Origin: Allobosea sp039673065
GTDB lineage: Bacteria > Pseudomonadota > Alphaproteobacteria > Rhizobiales > Beijerinckiaceae
Direction of reading: 5' to 3'
NCBI RefSeq assembly: GCF_039673065.1
Contig: NZ_JBDJKW010000013.1
Location: forward strand, 61,526-125,525
Length of the DNA stretch: 64,000 nucleotides
Shown here piece by piece: positions 32,292 to 42,725 of this stretch. Each line of letters begins with the position of its first letter. Position 1 is the stretch's first letter. A model generated the notes under the pieces. The model was not told the origin of the DNA. It saw nothing but the letters and a program-made list of their open reading frames with translations, and did no database searches. Made by a program: the position numbers and the translations under genes.

Positions 32292-33209
32292 ATGATCCTC
32301 GTCTTCGGATCGATCAACATCGATCTCGTCGCGCCCGTCGCGTCGATCCCGCGTCCCGGCGAGACCGTGCTCAGCGCCGGCTACAGCACGCTGTTCGGCG
32401 GCAAGGGCGCCAACCAGGCCGTCGCCGCCGCCCGCATCGCCGGTCCCGGCGCGGTCGCGATGATCGGGCGCGTCGGCGACGACGCCTTCGGCCGGCTCTG
32501 CCGCGACAACCTCGCCCGCAACGGCATCGCCGTGGAGCGGATCGGCACCGACGACGCGCTGCCGACCGGCTGCGCCTTCATCGTCGTCGACAAGGCTGGC
32601 GAGAACGCCATCACGGTCGCGAGCGGCGCCAATGCCGGGCTCGACGCGTCGGCTTGCGGCGACGCGCCGGTGCAGGGCTGCGTCGGCGTCTTCCAGATGG
32701 AAGTGCCGCTGCCCGGCTCGCTCGCCATGGCGGAGCGGATCGAGGCCGCCGGCGGCACGGTCGTCTGGAACCTCGCGCCGGTGCCCGACGACCTCGGGAC
32801 CGACGATCTGCGCGCCATCCTGCGTCGCACCGACTACCTCGTCGTCAACGAGCTGGAGGCGCTGCGCGCCAGTGTGCTGCTCGGGCGCGAGGAGGAGGGC
32901 TTCGAGGCCGCCGCGGCCTGCGTCGCCCGCGAGGGGGCGACGCATTGCATCGTCACTGCCGGCGCCCGCGGGGCCTTCGTGGTGGGCCCCGACGGTACGA
33001 GCCGCCATGTCCCGGCGCGCCCGATCGAGCCGGTCGACACCACCGGCGCCGGCGACGCCTTCGTCGGCATCCTCGCGGCCGGGCTGTCGCGCGGGGCGGG
33101 GATCGAGATCGCCTGCGCCGACGCCTGCCTCGGCGCCTCGCTGGCATGCCTCGCCTTCGGCGCCCAGCCGGCCTTGCCGACCCGCGCCGAGCTCGACGCG
33201 GCGCGATAG
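32292..33209 (+). CDS. rbsK: Ribokinase
   Basis: A 305-residue PfkB-family sugar kinase: N-terminal VFGSINIDLVAPVASIPRPGET, GGKGANQAVAAARI, and the catalytic DTTGAGDAFVGIL. This is the ribokinase pattern, so it probably makes ribose 5-phosphate from the ribose freed by the nucleoside hydrolase upstream. It lies 55 bases after the permease gene and closes the operon. A related sugar kinase specificity cannot be excluded. Confidence 0.85.
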   Translation: MILVFGSINIDLVAPVASIPRPGETVLSAGYSTLFGGKGANQAVAAARIAGPGAVAMIGRVGDDAFGRLCRDNLARNGIAVERIGTDDALPTGCAFIVVDKAGENAITVASGANAGLDASACGDAPVQGCVGVFQMEVPLPGSLAMAERIEAAGGTVVWNLAPVPDDLGTDDLRAILRRTDYLVVNELEALRASVLLGREEEGFEAAAACVAREGATHCIVTAGARGAFVVGPDGTSRHVPARPIEPVDTTGAGDAFVGILAAGLSRGAGIEIACADACLGASLACLAFGAQPALPTRAELDAAR

Positions 33210-33295
33210 CGCAGGCCGAACCGCTCGCGCTGCCTTGCTCGGGACGCGATGCGATGCGAGGTCGCGTCTCGGACACGACACGGGGAGGCGAGCGC

Positions 33296-33901
33296 ATGAG
33301 CGAGGACAGACCGGCCGGGCGGGGCGCGATCATGCGCCGGACGCTGCTTCTGGCCGCCGCCTCGACGCTTGCGCCGCTGCCGGCCTCCCGCGCGCTGGCG
33401 GCCCCGCCGCCCTTCCGCACCCGCGGCGGCCAGTTCATCGAGCTCGATCCGCGCGAGGACGTCGCCGGCATGGTGCTGGAGGATTTCGCCGGGAAGCGCA
33501 CGCCGCTGCGGCGCTATCGCGGCCGCCCGGCGCTGCTCGCCTTCTGGGCGAGTTGGTGCCCGCCCTGCCTGCGCGAGCTGCCGATCCTGCACCGGTTGCA
33601 GCAGCGCGAGGCCGAACTCGGCTTTTCGGTGCTGCCGGTCTCGCTCGATCGCGAGGTCGCCAAAGCGCGCCGCTTCATCGACCGTCTCGGCCTGCGCGGC
33701 TTCCGCAGCTTCATCGACACCGACGGCCTCGTCGCCTCGGGGCCGAAATCGCTGATCCAGACGCCGTTCCAGCTCTACGGCATGCCGATGAGCTATGTGC
33801 TCGACGCCGAGATGCGCACCGCCGGCCATCTCTCCGGCGAGGCCGACTGGAGCACGCCCGAGGCGCAGCGCCTGATCCGCTACTTCGCCGCGGCAGCCTG
33901 A
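33296..33901 (+). CDS. TlpA-like periplasmic thioredoxin-fold protein
   Basis: Start at ATG 33296 with GGGGAGG upstream. A signal peptide (RRTLLLAAASTLAPLPASRALA) leads to a thioredoxin fold with FWASWCPPCLRELPILHRL (CxxC active site WCPPC) and YGMPMSYVLDA. 201 residues. TlpA/ResA-type proteins reduce disulfides in the periplasm, for example during cytochrome c maturation. The 3' end overlaps the convergent GGDEF gene by 22 bases. Confidence 0.88.
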   Translation: MSEDRPAGRGAIMRRTLLLAAASTLAPLPASRALAAPPPFRTRGGQFIELDPREDVAGMVLEDFAGKRTPLRRYRGRPALLAFWASWCPPCLRELPILHRLQQREAELGFSVLPVSLDREVAKARRFIDRLGLRGFRSFIDTDGLVASGPKSLIQTPFQLYGMPMSYVLDAEMRTAGHLSGEADWSTPEAQRLIRYFAAAA

Positions 33902-35091
33902 GCGAGCCGCATCACGGGAAGGGGGCGGCCGTCGCTGCGTTCGACCCGGTTCCGTCCGGCGGCCTTCGCCTGGTAGAGCGCACGGTCGGCCCGGCGCAGC
34001 ACCGCGTCGAAGCTCGCGTCCGAAGGCTCCTGGAAAGCGACGCCAGCCGAGATCGTCAGCGACACCGCCGTGCCGGCGAGCATGACGGGTGAGGCCTCGA
34101 TGGCCCGGCGCAGCGTCTCGACCAGCGCCAGCGCGCTGTCGCCATCGGCGTCCGCGACGATCAGCGCGAACTCCTCGCCCCCGGTTCGGGCGAGAACCCC
34201 GCCGGTGCCGCAGGTCTCGCCCAGCACCTTCGCGACATGCACCAGCGCCCGGTCGCCGGCCTCATGGCCGTGGGCGTCGTTGATCGGCTTGAAGTTGTCG
34301 ATGTCGATGGCGCACACCAGCAGGCGTCGCCCTTCGCGGCGCGCGGCCGCGAAGGCGTGGGCGCCCTGGCTCGCCAGCGTCCGGCGGTTGGGCAGGCCGG
34401 TCAGATAGTCCGTCGCTGCGGCGATCGCGAGTTGCTGCTTGAGATGGTCGGAGCAGATCAGCAGGAAGCAGGTCGTCCCGACCACCGGGATCAGGCTCAT
34501 CAGGATCGGCGTGACGAGGTTCAGCCAGATGCGCGCGTCGACCACGGTCGTGGCCGGCTCCACGCCGATCGCCGGATAGCCGACCAGGCGCAACAGGTAG
34601 AAGCTTGAGATCAGCAGCAGGAGACCGGCGAGCACCTCGCTGCTGCGCGGCCGCTCCGGGCGCGGCTGCGACAGCAGCAGCGCGGCGCTCGCCAGCATCA
34701 GCCAGCCAGAGGTGAGCGAGAACGCGAAGACACGTGTGATAAAGGAGGGCGTCTGGGCCGAGAACCAGTATATGAGCGCCGTCGTCACCACGGCCGGAAG
34801 CCATTGCAGCATCCCGCGCCGCTGGCCGCGCAGCCGCTGGATAGCCACGGAATAGGCGGTGAGCCCGAGAAGGATGCCGCCATTCGCGATGACCAGCATG
34901 GTCGGACCGGGCACCGGCGCGCCGATCGCGAAGGCGGCGCAACCGCCGGCTATCAGGATGGTGCCGAGTTGCCAGAAGGTCGCGGCGGAGCGCAGGGTCG
35001 TCTGCAGATCCCGCGACACGATGGTGAGCACGACGCCGTTTGCGAACGTCATGAGGGCGACGGTCATGAAGACGGTAGCCAGATCGGTCAT
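33880..35091 (-). CDS. Membrane-bound GGDEF diguanylate cyclase
   Basis: Start placed at ATG 35091 (TDLATVFMTVALMTFANGVVL, a first membrane segment); longer in-frame starts add a hydrophilic, unlikely extension. About six membrane segments take up residues 1-220. Then ATDYLTGLPNRRTL, CAIDIDNFKPINDAHGHEAGD and ARTGGEEFALI form a full GGDEF active site, so cyclic-di-GMP synthesis is expected. I see no RxxD inhibitory site at the usual place. Convergent overlap with the TlpA-like gene. Confidence 0.9.
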   Translation of the reverse strand: MTDLATVFMTVALMTFANGVVLTIVSRDLQTTLRSAATFWQLGTILIAGGCAAFAIGAPVPGPTMLVIANGGILLGLTAYSVAIQRLRGQRRGMLQWLPAVVTTALIYWFSAQTPSFITRVFAFSLTSGWLMLASAALLLSQPRPERPRSSEVLAGLLLLISSFYLLRLVGYPAIGVEPATTVVDARIWLNLVTPILMSLIPVVGTTCFLLICSDHLKQQLAIAAATDYLTGLPNRRTLASQGAHAFAAARREGRRLLVCAIDIDNFKPINDAHGHEAGDRALVHVAKVLGETCGTGGVLARTGGEEFALIVADADGDSALALVETLRRAIEASPVMLAGTAVSLTISAGVAFQEPSDASFDAVLRRADRALYQAKAAGRNRVERSDGRPLPVMRLAQAAAAK

Positions 35092-35342
35092 CGCATACAG
35101 TTCCCCGTCACGTCGGCCATCATGCGCGACGCCGCGCCCGGGGCCAAAACGCCCGAGCAGCGCTTCGCCATGATGCCTAACGCGCCCTTGCACGGCTTGC
35201 CGGCATCAGGCCGCTTTCCGACCGCCGCATGACAGAGTACGGATGCGGCGCGATGTCGCCGGAGCGGGGGCGTGGCATGATGGCCAAGCGGACGCCGTTC
35301 GTGTCACATGCGCCCGCCGCCCCGACCGCATGGACTCGCCGC

Positions 35343-37907
35343 ATGACGCTCGCCCTGATCAAGCGCCTGCTCGAACCGCGCTCCGTGCTGGCGATCGGCG
35401 AGATCGGCGCGGTCGGCACCATCGCCGCCCAGATCCGCGCCGGCAATTATCGCGGCCGCTTCCGCAGCATCGCCTCGGACGAGGCGCCGGAGATCGCCGC
35501 CGGCACCGACCTCGTCGTCGTCTCGGTGACGGACGCCCTCAGGGCGATCGCGCGGGCGGGTAAAGCCGGTTGCGCCGGCGTGCTGGTGCCGGACGGCAGT
35601 CCCGCCGACCTGCCGGCGCTGAAGGCGGCTGCGCGTGCCGCCGGCGTGCGGGTGGTCGGCCCGTCCTCGCTCGGCATCGCCTCGCCGCGCCTCGGCCTGA
35701 ACGCCACGCTGGTGCCGGTGACGCCGGCTGCCGGCTCGCTGGCGCTGGTCGCCCGCTCCAATTCCGTCGCGGCCGGCATCCTCGCCTGGGCGGCGCGCCG
35801 CGAGATCGGCCTGTCCGGCGCGGTGGTGCTCGGCGACGGCGCCGATGTCGATCTCGCCGACTGCCTCGACCATTTCGCCGCCGACCATGTTACGCGCTCG
35901 ATCCTGCTCGCCCTCGACGACGTCTTCGACGCCGCGCGCTTCCTCTCCTCGGCCCGGGCTGCGGCGCGACTGAAGCCGGTGCTGGTGCTGCGGCCGCCGG
36001 GCGCGCCGGCCACCGGCCCGGCCCTGACCCACGCCGCGCTGATCGTCACCGCCGACACCGCCCATGAGGCCGCCTTCCATCGCGCCGGGCTGCTGCGCGT
36101 CAGCGATCTCGACGAGCTCTTCGCCGCCGCCGAGACGCTCGGGCGGGCGCGCGCCGCCGAGGCGGGCCGCCTCGGCATCGTCGGCAATGGCGACGGGCTC
36201 GCGGCGCTCGCGGTCGGCCGCCTGCGCCAGATCGGCGGCGCGGCAGCGGCGGCGCGTGCGCCCGAGATCGTCGTGAGCGCGCAGGATTACGAGGCGGCGA
36301 CCGCCCGCCTGCTCGCGGAACCCGATGTCGATGCGGTGCTCGCCTTGCACGCGCCGGTGGCGCCCACGGACCCGCTCGACTGCGCCCGCGCCGTCATCGC
36401 CGCGCGCGACGCCGCCTCGCCGCGCAAGCCCGTTCTGGCCGCCTGGATCGGCGGCGGGGACGAGATCGCCTCGCTTTTCGCGGCCGCCGGGGTGCCGTCC
36501 TTCGCCACCGAGATGGAGGCCGTGGTCGGCTTCGCCCATCTGACGCGCCATGCCAGGTTGCAGCGTGAGCTGATGGTGACGCCGCCGTCGAGCGACGACG
36601 ACAGCCCGGTCGATCTCGCCGCCGCCCGCGCCATCGTCGCCCGCGCCCTCGGCGAGGGCCGCCACTGGCTCGACCCCGAGGAGGTCGCCGATCTCCTCGC
36701 CCTGTTCCATATCCGCATGGTGCGCCCGGTCGTCGTCGCCGATGCCGATGCGGCGGCCGCCGCGGCCGAGCCCTTCTTCGCCGCCGGCCGCACCGTCGCG
36801 CTCAAGGTCGTCTCGCCCGACATCGCGCATAAATCGGATGTCGGCGGCGTCGAACTCGATCTCGCCGGCCGGACCGCCGTGCGCGAGGCGGCTCTGCGCA
36901 TCGCCGAGCGCCTGCGCGTGGCACGCCCCGAGGCGCGGCTGACCGGCTTCTCGATTCAGCCCATGGCCCACCGTGCCAAGGCACGCGAGCTGATCGCCGG
37001 CTTCGCCACCGATCCCTGCTTCGGCCCGGTCGTGGTGTTCGGCCGCGGCGGCACGGCGGCCGAGCTGATCGCCGACATCCATGCGGCGCTGCCGCCGCTC
37101 GACCTCGCCTCGGCGGAGCGGCTGATCTCGCGCACGCGGGTCTCGCGCATCCTCGCCGCCTATCGCGACGTGCCGGCCGCCGATGGCCCGGCGATCGCCG
37201 CGGTGCTGGTGGCGCTCGGCCAGATGGCCTCGGACCTGCCGGAGGTCCGCGAAGTCGACCTCAACCCGATCCTCGCCGATGCCAGCGGGGCGGTGGCGGT
37301 CGATGCCCGCATCGTGCTGGAGCCCGATCCGGCCCGCCGCCGCCGCCCGGCGATCCGGCCCTATCCCGGCGCCTGGACGCGGCGGATCGCGCTCGGCCAG
37401 CGCAGCTTCCTGGTGCGGCCGATCAAGCCGGAGGACGAGCCGGCGATCGGCGAGATGCTGGCACGCGTCACGCCTGACGATCTGCGCCTGCGCTTCTTCG
37501 CGCCGCTGAAGTTCTTCAGCCACGCCTTCCTGGCGCATCTGACACAGCTCGACTACGCCCGCGAGATGGCCTTCATCGCCTTCGACGAGGAGACCGGCGA
37601 CGCGGCCGGCGTCGTGCGGCTCCATGCCGAGCCCGAGCATGTCGAGGCCGAGTACGCCATCCTGCTGCGCTCCGACCTCAAGGGCATCGGCCTCGGCCGG
37701 GCGCTGATGCTGCTGATCATCGAATGGGGCAAGGCGGAGGGCCTGCGCCGCATCCAGAGCCAGGTGCTCGCCGAGAACGGCCCGATGCTCTCGCTCTGCC
37801 GCAGCCTCGGTTTCGTCGTCACCACCGAGCCCGACGATTCCTCGCTGCGCCGCGTCGTTCTGACGGTGGAGACTGAGGGCGCACCGCTGGAGACGCTGCC
37901 CGTCTAA
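35343..37907 (+). CDS. Pat-type protein acetyltransferase (acyl-CoA synthetase-like + GNAT)
   Basis: Start set at ATG 35343 (TLALIKRLLEPRSVLAIGE), which aligns with the family's usual beginning; in-frame earlier starts exist at 35229 and 35277. Of 854 residues, the first ~450 form CoA-binding and ligase-CoA domains of NDP-forming acyl-CoA synthetases. The next ~220 form an ATP-grasp part (AAGRTVALKVVSPDIAHKSDVGGVELDL). The last ~165 are a GNAT domain (DLKGIGLGRALMLLIIEWGKAEGL). This is the layout of Pat/PatZ lysine acetyltransferases, which switch off acyl-CoA synthetases by acetylation. A Sir2 deacylase at 56420 could reverse it. Confidence 0.85.
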   Translation: MTLALIKRLLEPRSVLAIGEIGAVGTIAAQIRAGNYRGRFRSIASDEAPEIAAGTDLVVVSVTDALRAIARAGKAGCAGVLVPDGSPADLPALKAAARAAGVRVVGPSSLGIASPRLGLNATLVPVTPAAGSLALVARSNSVAAGILAWAARREIGLSGAVVLGDGADVDLADCLDHFAADHVTRSILLALDDVFDAARFLSSARAAARLKPVLVLRPPGAPATGPALTHAALIVTADTAHEAAFHRAGLLRVSDLDELFAAAETLGRARAAEAGRLGIVGNGDGLAALAVGRLRQIGGAAAAARAPEIVVSAQDYEAATARLLAEPDVDAVLALHAPVAPTDPLDCARAVIAARDAASPRKPVLAAWIGGGDEIASLFAAAGVPSFATEMEAVVGFAHLTRHARLQRELMVTPPSSDDDSPVDLAAARAIVARALGEGRHWLDPEEVADLLALFHIRMVRPVVVADADAAAAAAEPFFAAGRTVALKVVSPDIAHKSDVGGVELDLAGRTAVREAALRIAERLRVARPEARLTGFSIQPMAHRAKARELIAGFATDPCFGPVVVFGRGGTAAELIADIHAALPPLDLASAERLISRTRVSRILAAYRDVPAADGPAIAAVLVALGQMASDLPEVREVDLNPILADASGAVAVDARIVLEPDPARRRRPAIRPYPGAWTRRIALGQRSFLVRPIKPEDEPAIGEMLARVTPDDLRLRFFAPLKFFSHAFLAHLTQLDYAREMAFIAFDEETGDAAGVVRLHAEPEHVEAEYAILLRSDLKGIGLGRALMLLIIEWGKAEGLRRIQSQVLAENGPMLSLCRSLGFVVTTEPDDSSLRRVVLTVETEGAPLETLPV

Positions 37908-37918
37908 GGGCGGCCGCC

Positions 37919-39316
37919 TCACCGCCGCGCGGCCTGCATCGCCTCCGCCAGCGTGCGCCACAGCTCCTGCCCGCCCATCTGCGTGACGTTGAAGCGCATG
38001 AAGGCGGCGGCACTGCGCGTCGGGCTGAACACGTCGCCGGGAGCCAGCACCAGCCCGCGCGCCAGCGCCAGCCGGGCGAGATCGGCGGAGTCGACGCCCT
38101 CCGGCAGGCGGCACCAGAGCAGGAAGCCGCCGCGCGGCACCAGCCAGGGCGTGATCCCGAGGCCGGCCAGCCGCTCGGCGACCTCGGCGCGCAGAGCCGC
38201 AAGGCGGCGGTGCAGCCCATCGAGATGGCGGCGATAGCCGCCATCGCCGAGCACCTGCAACACGAGCTCGGCCGCCAGCGGGCTCGGCCCGCCGAAGCTG
38301 GTCGCGACCTGCAGGTCGATGAGCGCCTCGATCCAGTCTGGCCGCGCCGCGACATAGCCGCAGCGTACCGAGGCCGACAGAGTCTTGGAGAAGCTGCCGA
38401 TGCGGATCACCCGGGACAGCCCGTCGAGGCTGGCGAGCCGGACGGACGGCTCGGGCTCGAGGTCGCCGAAGATATCGTCCTCGACCACCACGACGTCATG
38501 GGCGGCGGCGAGGCCGAGGATGCGGTGGGCGATGCGCGGCGTCATCGTCGCGCCGGTGGGATTATGCAGCGCCGAATTGGTGATGTAGAGCCGCGGCGCC
38601 GTGCCGGCGGCGGCTGCCGCGAAGGCCTCGGGATCCGGCCCCTCCGGCGTGTAGGGGATGGCGACGATCTGCGCCCGATGCGCGGTCAGCAGCGCCTGGA
38701 AATTGAAATAGCAGGGATCGTCGACCAGCACCGTGTCGCCCGGCCGCAGCAGCAGCCGGCAGACCAGGTCGATGGCGCGCGTGCCGGAGGCGGTGAGCAT
38801 CAGCTGGTCGGCCCCGGTGGCGATGTCCTGCCCGGCGAGCTGGCGGGCCAGCAGGCGGCGCAAGGGCAGCGAACCGCGCGTCTGGCCGTAATCCGCGAGC
38901 AGCGACTCGGGCGCCCGCGCTAGCGCGCGCAGCGCCTTGCGGATCGCCGGGTTCGGCATCCAGCCCGCCGGCATCCAGCCGCAGCCCGGCTTGGGCTGCG
39001 CGGGATCGGCATCGAGCGACTGGCGCGAGACCCAGAACGGATCGATCGCCGGCTCCGGGCGCGGCTCCGCCTCCGCGAGGGAACGCGGCGCGCTCACCGC
39101 CGAGACGAAGAAGCCGGAGCCGGGGCGCGAGCGGATCAGCCCCTCGGCGAGCAGCCGGTCATAGGCCTCTACCACCGTCGAGGGGGAGACGCGCATCTCC
39201 TGCGCCAGACGGCGGATCGAGGGCAGCCTATCGCCGGCGCCGAGGCGCCTCTCGGCGATGCGCGTGCGGATCGCCATGGCGACCGCGCCGGTGCGGGACA
39301 GCGTTTCGACTGGCAT
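37919..39316 (-). CDS. MocR-family regulator (GntR HTH + PLP aminotransferase domain)
   Basis: A 465-residue protein with an N-terminal winged HTH (IAERRLGAGDRLPSIRRLAQEMRVSPSTVVEAYDRLLAEGLIRSRPGSGFF) and a type-I aminotransferase domain with the PLP lysine in IGSFSKTLSASVRCGY. MocR proteins sense an amino-acid-like or vitamin B6-like effector and often control the gene divergent from them, here a DMT exporter. Confidence 0.92.
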   Translation of the reverse strand: MPVETLSRTGAVAMAIRTRIAERRLGAGDRLPSIRRLAQEMRVSPSTVVEAYDRLLAEGLIRSRPGSGFFVSAVSAPRSLAEAEPRPEPAIDPFWVSRQSLDADPAQPKPGCGWMPAGWMPNPAIRKALRALARAPESLLADYGQTRGSLPLRRLLARQLAGQDIATGADQLMLTASGTRAIDLVCRLLLRPGDTVLVDDPCYFNFQALLTAHRAQIVAIPYTPEGPDPEAFAAAAAGTAPRLYITNSALHNPTGATMTPRIAHRILGLAAAHDVVVVEDDIFGDLEPEPSVRLASLDGLSRVIRIGSFSKTLSASVRCGYVAARPDWIEALIDLQVATSFGGPSPLAAELVLQVLGDGGYRRHLDGLHRRLAALRAEVAERLAGLGITPWLVPRGGFLLWCRLPEGVDSADLARLALARGLVLAPGDVFSPTRSAAAFMRFNVTQMGGQELWRTLAEAMQAARR

Positions 39317-39326
39317 CGGGACGCTC

Positions 39327-39369
39327 CGTATGGGGCGGTGTGGCAGTACGGTTCTATCCGATCGTATGG
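39327..39369. promoter_or_regulatory. Direct repeat CGTATGG in the mocR / exporter spacer
   Basis: CGTATGG at 39327-39333 and 39363-39369. MocR-type regulators such as GabR bind direct repeats in divergent spacers, so this is a candidate operator. The evidence is only the repeat itself. Confidence 0.3.
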
Positions 39370-39432
39370 CCCTGTATCTGGCGGCGCCAGCCCCGCGGCG
39401 CTACGTCCCGACGCTGACGGGAGAAGGTGTCC

Positions 39433-40293
39433 ATGGCGCGCGCGACGGAGGGATGGGGCAGCGGGCTGCTCGGTGTGGTGATCTTCAGCGGGTCCCTGCC
39501 GGCGACGCGGGTCGCGGTCGAGGGGTTTTCGCCGCTGTTCCTGACGAGCGCCCGGGCGGTGATCGCAGCCGTTCTCGGCGCCGGCCTGCTCGCCCTGCTG
39601 GCGCAGGCTCGCCCGGCCCGGCGCGATCTCGGCTCGCTGGCCGTGGTCAGCCTCGGCGTGGTGGTCGGCTTTCCGCTGCTGACCGCGCTCGCCCTCCAGC
39701 ATATCCCGTCGGCACGCTCGATCGTCTTCATCGGTCTCTTGCCGCTGGCGACCGCACTGTTCGGCGTGCTGCGCGGCGGCGAGCGGCCGAAGCCCGCCTT
39801 CTGGCTGTTCTCGATCCTCGGCAGCCTGCTGGTCGCCGGCTTTGCGCTGGCGGGCGGCGGCGAAGCCTCGCTGCTCGGCGACGGGCTGATGCTGGCGGCC
39901 GTCGTGGTCTGCGGACTGGGTTATGCCGAAGGCGGGGCGCTGTCGCGGCGGCTCGGCGGCTGGCAGGTGATCTCCTGGGCGCTGGTTTTGTCGCTGCCGG
40001 CGATGGCCGCGCTGGCGCTCGCGACATGGCCCGGCTCGCTGGCCGGCATCGGCCGGCCCGCCTGGCTCGGGCTCGCCTATGTCTCGGTGTTCAGCATGCT
40101 GGTGGGCTTCGTGTTCTGGTATCGCGGGCTGGCGCTCGGCGGCATCGCCACGGTCGGCCAGCTGCAACTGCTCCAGCCCTTCTTCGGGCTGGCGCTGGCC
40201 GGGATTCTGCTCGGCGAGGCGGTCTCGCCTGCCATGGTCGGCGTCACCGCGCTGGTGGTGCTCTGCGTCGCGGGTGCGAGGCGCTTCGCCTGA
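39433..40293 (+). CDS. EamA/DMT-family transporter
   Basis: ATG 39433 with GGAGAAGG upstream. The 286-residue protein has ten membrane segments in two EamA repeats (WGSGLLGVVIFSGSLPATRVAV ... IPSARSIVFIGLLPLATALFG; and LVGFVFWYRGLALGGIATVGQLQLLQPFFGLALAGILLGEAV). DMT proteins of this kind export amino acids or related metabolites. Probably under control of the divergent MocR regulator. Confidence 0.9.
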   Translation: MARATEGWGSGLLGVVIFSGSLPATRVAVEGFSPLFLTSARAVIAAVLGAGLLALLAQARPARRDLGSLAVVSLGVVVGFPLLTALALQHIPSARSIVFIGLLPLATALFGVLRGGERPKPAFWLFSILGSLLVAGFALAGGGEASLLGDGLMLAAVVVCGLGYAEGGALSRRLGGWQVISWALVLSLPAMAALALATWPGSLAGIGRPAWLGLAYVSVFSMLVGFVFWYRGLALGGIATVGQLQLLQPFFGLALAGILLGEAVSPAMVGVTALVVLCVAGARRFA

Positions 40294-40310
40294 GCGGGCG
40301 GTCTGTCAGG

Positions 40311-40739
40311 TCAGAGGCGGGCGAGGGCGGCGCGGATGCGCTCGGCATTCTCGGCCAGCACCTCGGGCTTCTCCATCGCCCCGGTATGCGGGCGCATGGC
40401 GACGCCCTCGAAGCGCGGCACGACATGGACGTGGAGATGGAACACCACCTGCCCGCCGGCGCTCTCGTTGAACTGCTGCACCGTGACGCCATCGGCGCCG
40501 AAGGCGCGCATCACGGCCCGAGCCAGCTTCTGCGAGGTCAGCGCCACCGCCGCCAGCGCCTCGGCCGGCGCGTCGAGCAGGTTGCGGCAGGGCGCCTTGG
40601 GGATGACCAGCACATGCCCGTCGGCGCGCGGCATGATGTCCATGATCGCGAGCGTCGCCTCGTCCTCGTAGACGGTCTGCGACGGCAGCTCGCCGCGCAG
40701 GATCTTGGCGAAGACGTTGCTGGGATCATAGGCGCTCAT
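40311..40739 (-). CDS. HIT-family nucleotide hydrolase
   Basis: A 142-residue HIT protein: FAKILRGELPSQTVYEDE, LVIPKAPCRNLLD, and the histidine triad HLHVHVVPRFEG. Such enzymes act on dinucleotide polyphosphates or adenylates (Hint type). Its ATG overlaps the stop of the upstream gene (ATGA), so it ends a five-gene operon running from 43944 down. Confidence 0.92.
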   Translation of the reverse strand: MSAYDPSNVFAKILRGELPSQTVYEDEATLAIMDIMPRADGHVLVIPKAPCRNLLDAPAEALAAVALTSQKLARAVMRAFGADGVTVQQFNESAGGQVVFHLHVHVVPRFEGVAMRPHTGAMEKPEVLAENAERIRAALARL

Positions 40740-41504
40740 GGCTGCTCCCCTTGAGGCTGGCGCGACTCGGACGCCGCGAGAGGTAAGGTCTCGACGATCC
40801 GGCTGTCCAGCACGAGGTCGTCATGGGCCCCCATCACGGCGAGATCCCGCACCGTAAGCCGCAGCAGGTCGCGGTCCCACCAGCGCGCGACGAGGTGCCC
40901 GAGCGCCGCGGTCTCGGCCGCATCGAGATCCGCGACGAGATTGTAGAGCCCGACGAGCCAGAGATCGCCCGGCGCGCGGCCGAATTCCTGCTGGATGACC
41001 TGCAACGGATTGGCGCCGTCGCCGAGCGCCGGATAGGTCCGCAGATAGAGCCGCCCGCGGTTGACCGTGCCGGAGAACGGCCCGCGCAGCACTACCTCGA
41101 AGGGGCCGAGCGCCGCCAGCGCCCGGCGCGTCTCGGGGGCGATCAAAGGCGGCGTGCCGCGCGACAGCGTGCCGACGACGGTCGCGTGCAGCCGGTCGGC
41201 GCGCTTGGGCTGCAGGTCCCAGGCGATCTTGGCGGCGAAGGGCGCCGCGCGCAGCTCCGCCTCGAACGCCGCGAAGGCGGGCGAGGCCGCGAGCGCCTCG
41301 GCCGGCAGCATCATCACCAGCGAGAAGATCGCCTCGTGCCGCCCCATGAGGTAGCCGCGTTCCGCGTCATGGGCGATCACGCCCGGATGCTCTGGGCGCA
41401 GCAGCGGCAGATGCGCCCGGCGATAGCTCTCGTCGAGCCTCAGCGGCTCGGCGAAATCGCTCAGGCTGCGGCGATAGCCGAGGTCCTCGTCGCCGCAGAT
41501 CGTC

Positions 41505-41515
<11 letters not shown>
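40736..41515 (-). CDS. Unknown protein in the HIT/DUF482 operon
   Basis: Start set at ATG 41515 (AAETICGDEDLGYRRSLSDF), which overlaps the end of the DUF482 gene by 11 bases; earlier in-frame starts lie inside that gene. The 259-residue protein contains DRLHATVVGTL, one HxT motif of the kind found in 2H phosphoesterases, but I do not see a convincing second one. Otherwise no family. Gene overlaps on both sides show tight co-expression. Confidence 0.65.

Positions 41516-42721
<1,206 letters not shown>

Positions 42722-42725
<4 letters not shown>

Noticed and set aside
35304..38114. Very long open frame on the minus strand opposite the Pat-type gene
   Set aside because: It is antisense to a clear two-domain gene, its composition (rich in R, G, D, H) is that of a high-GC shadow, and no domain can be read in it.
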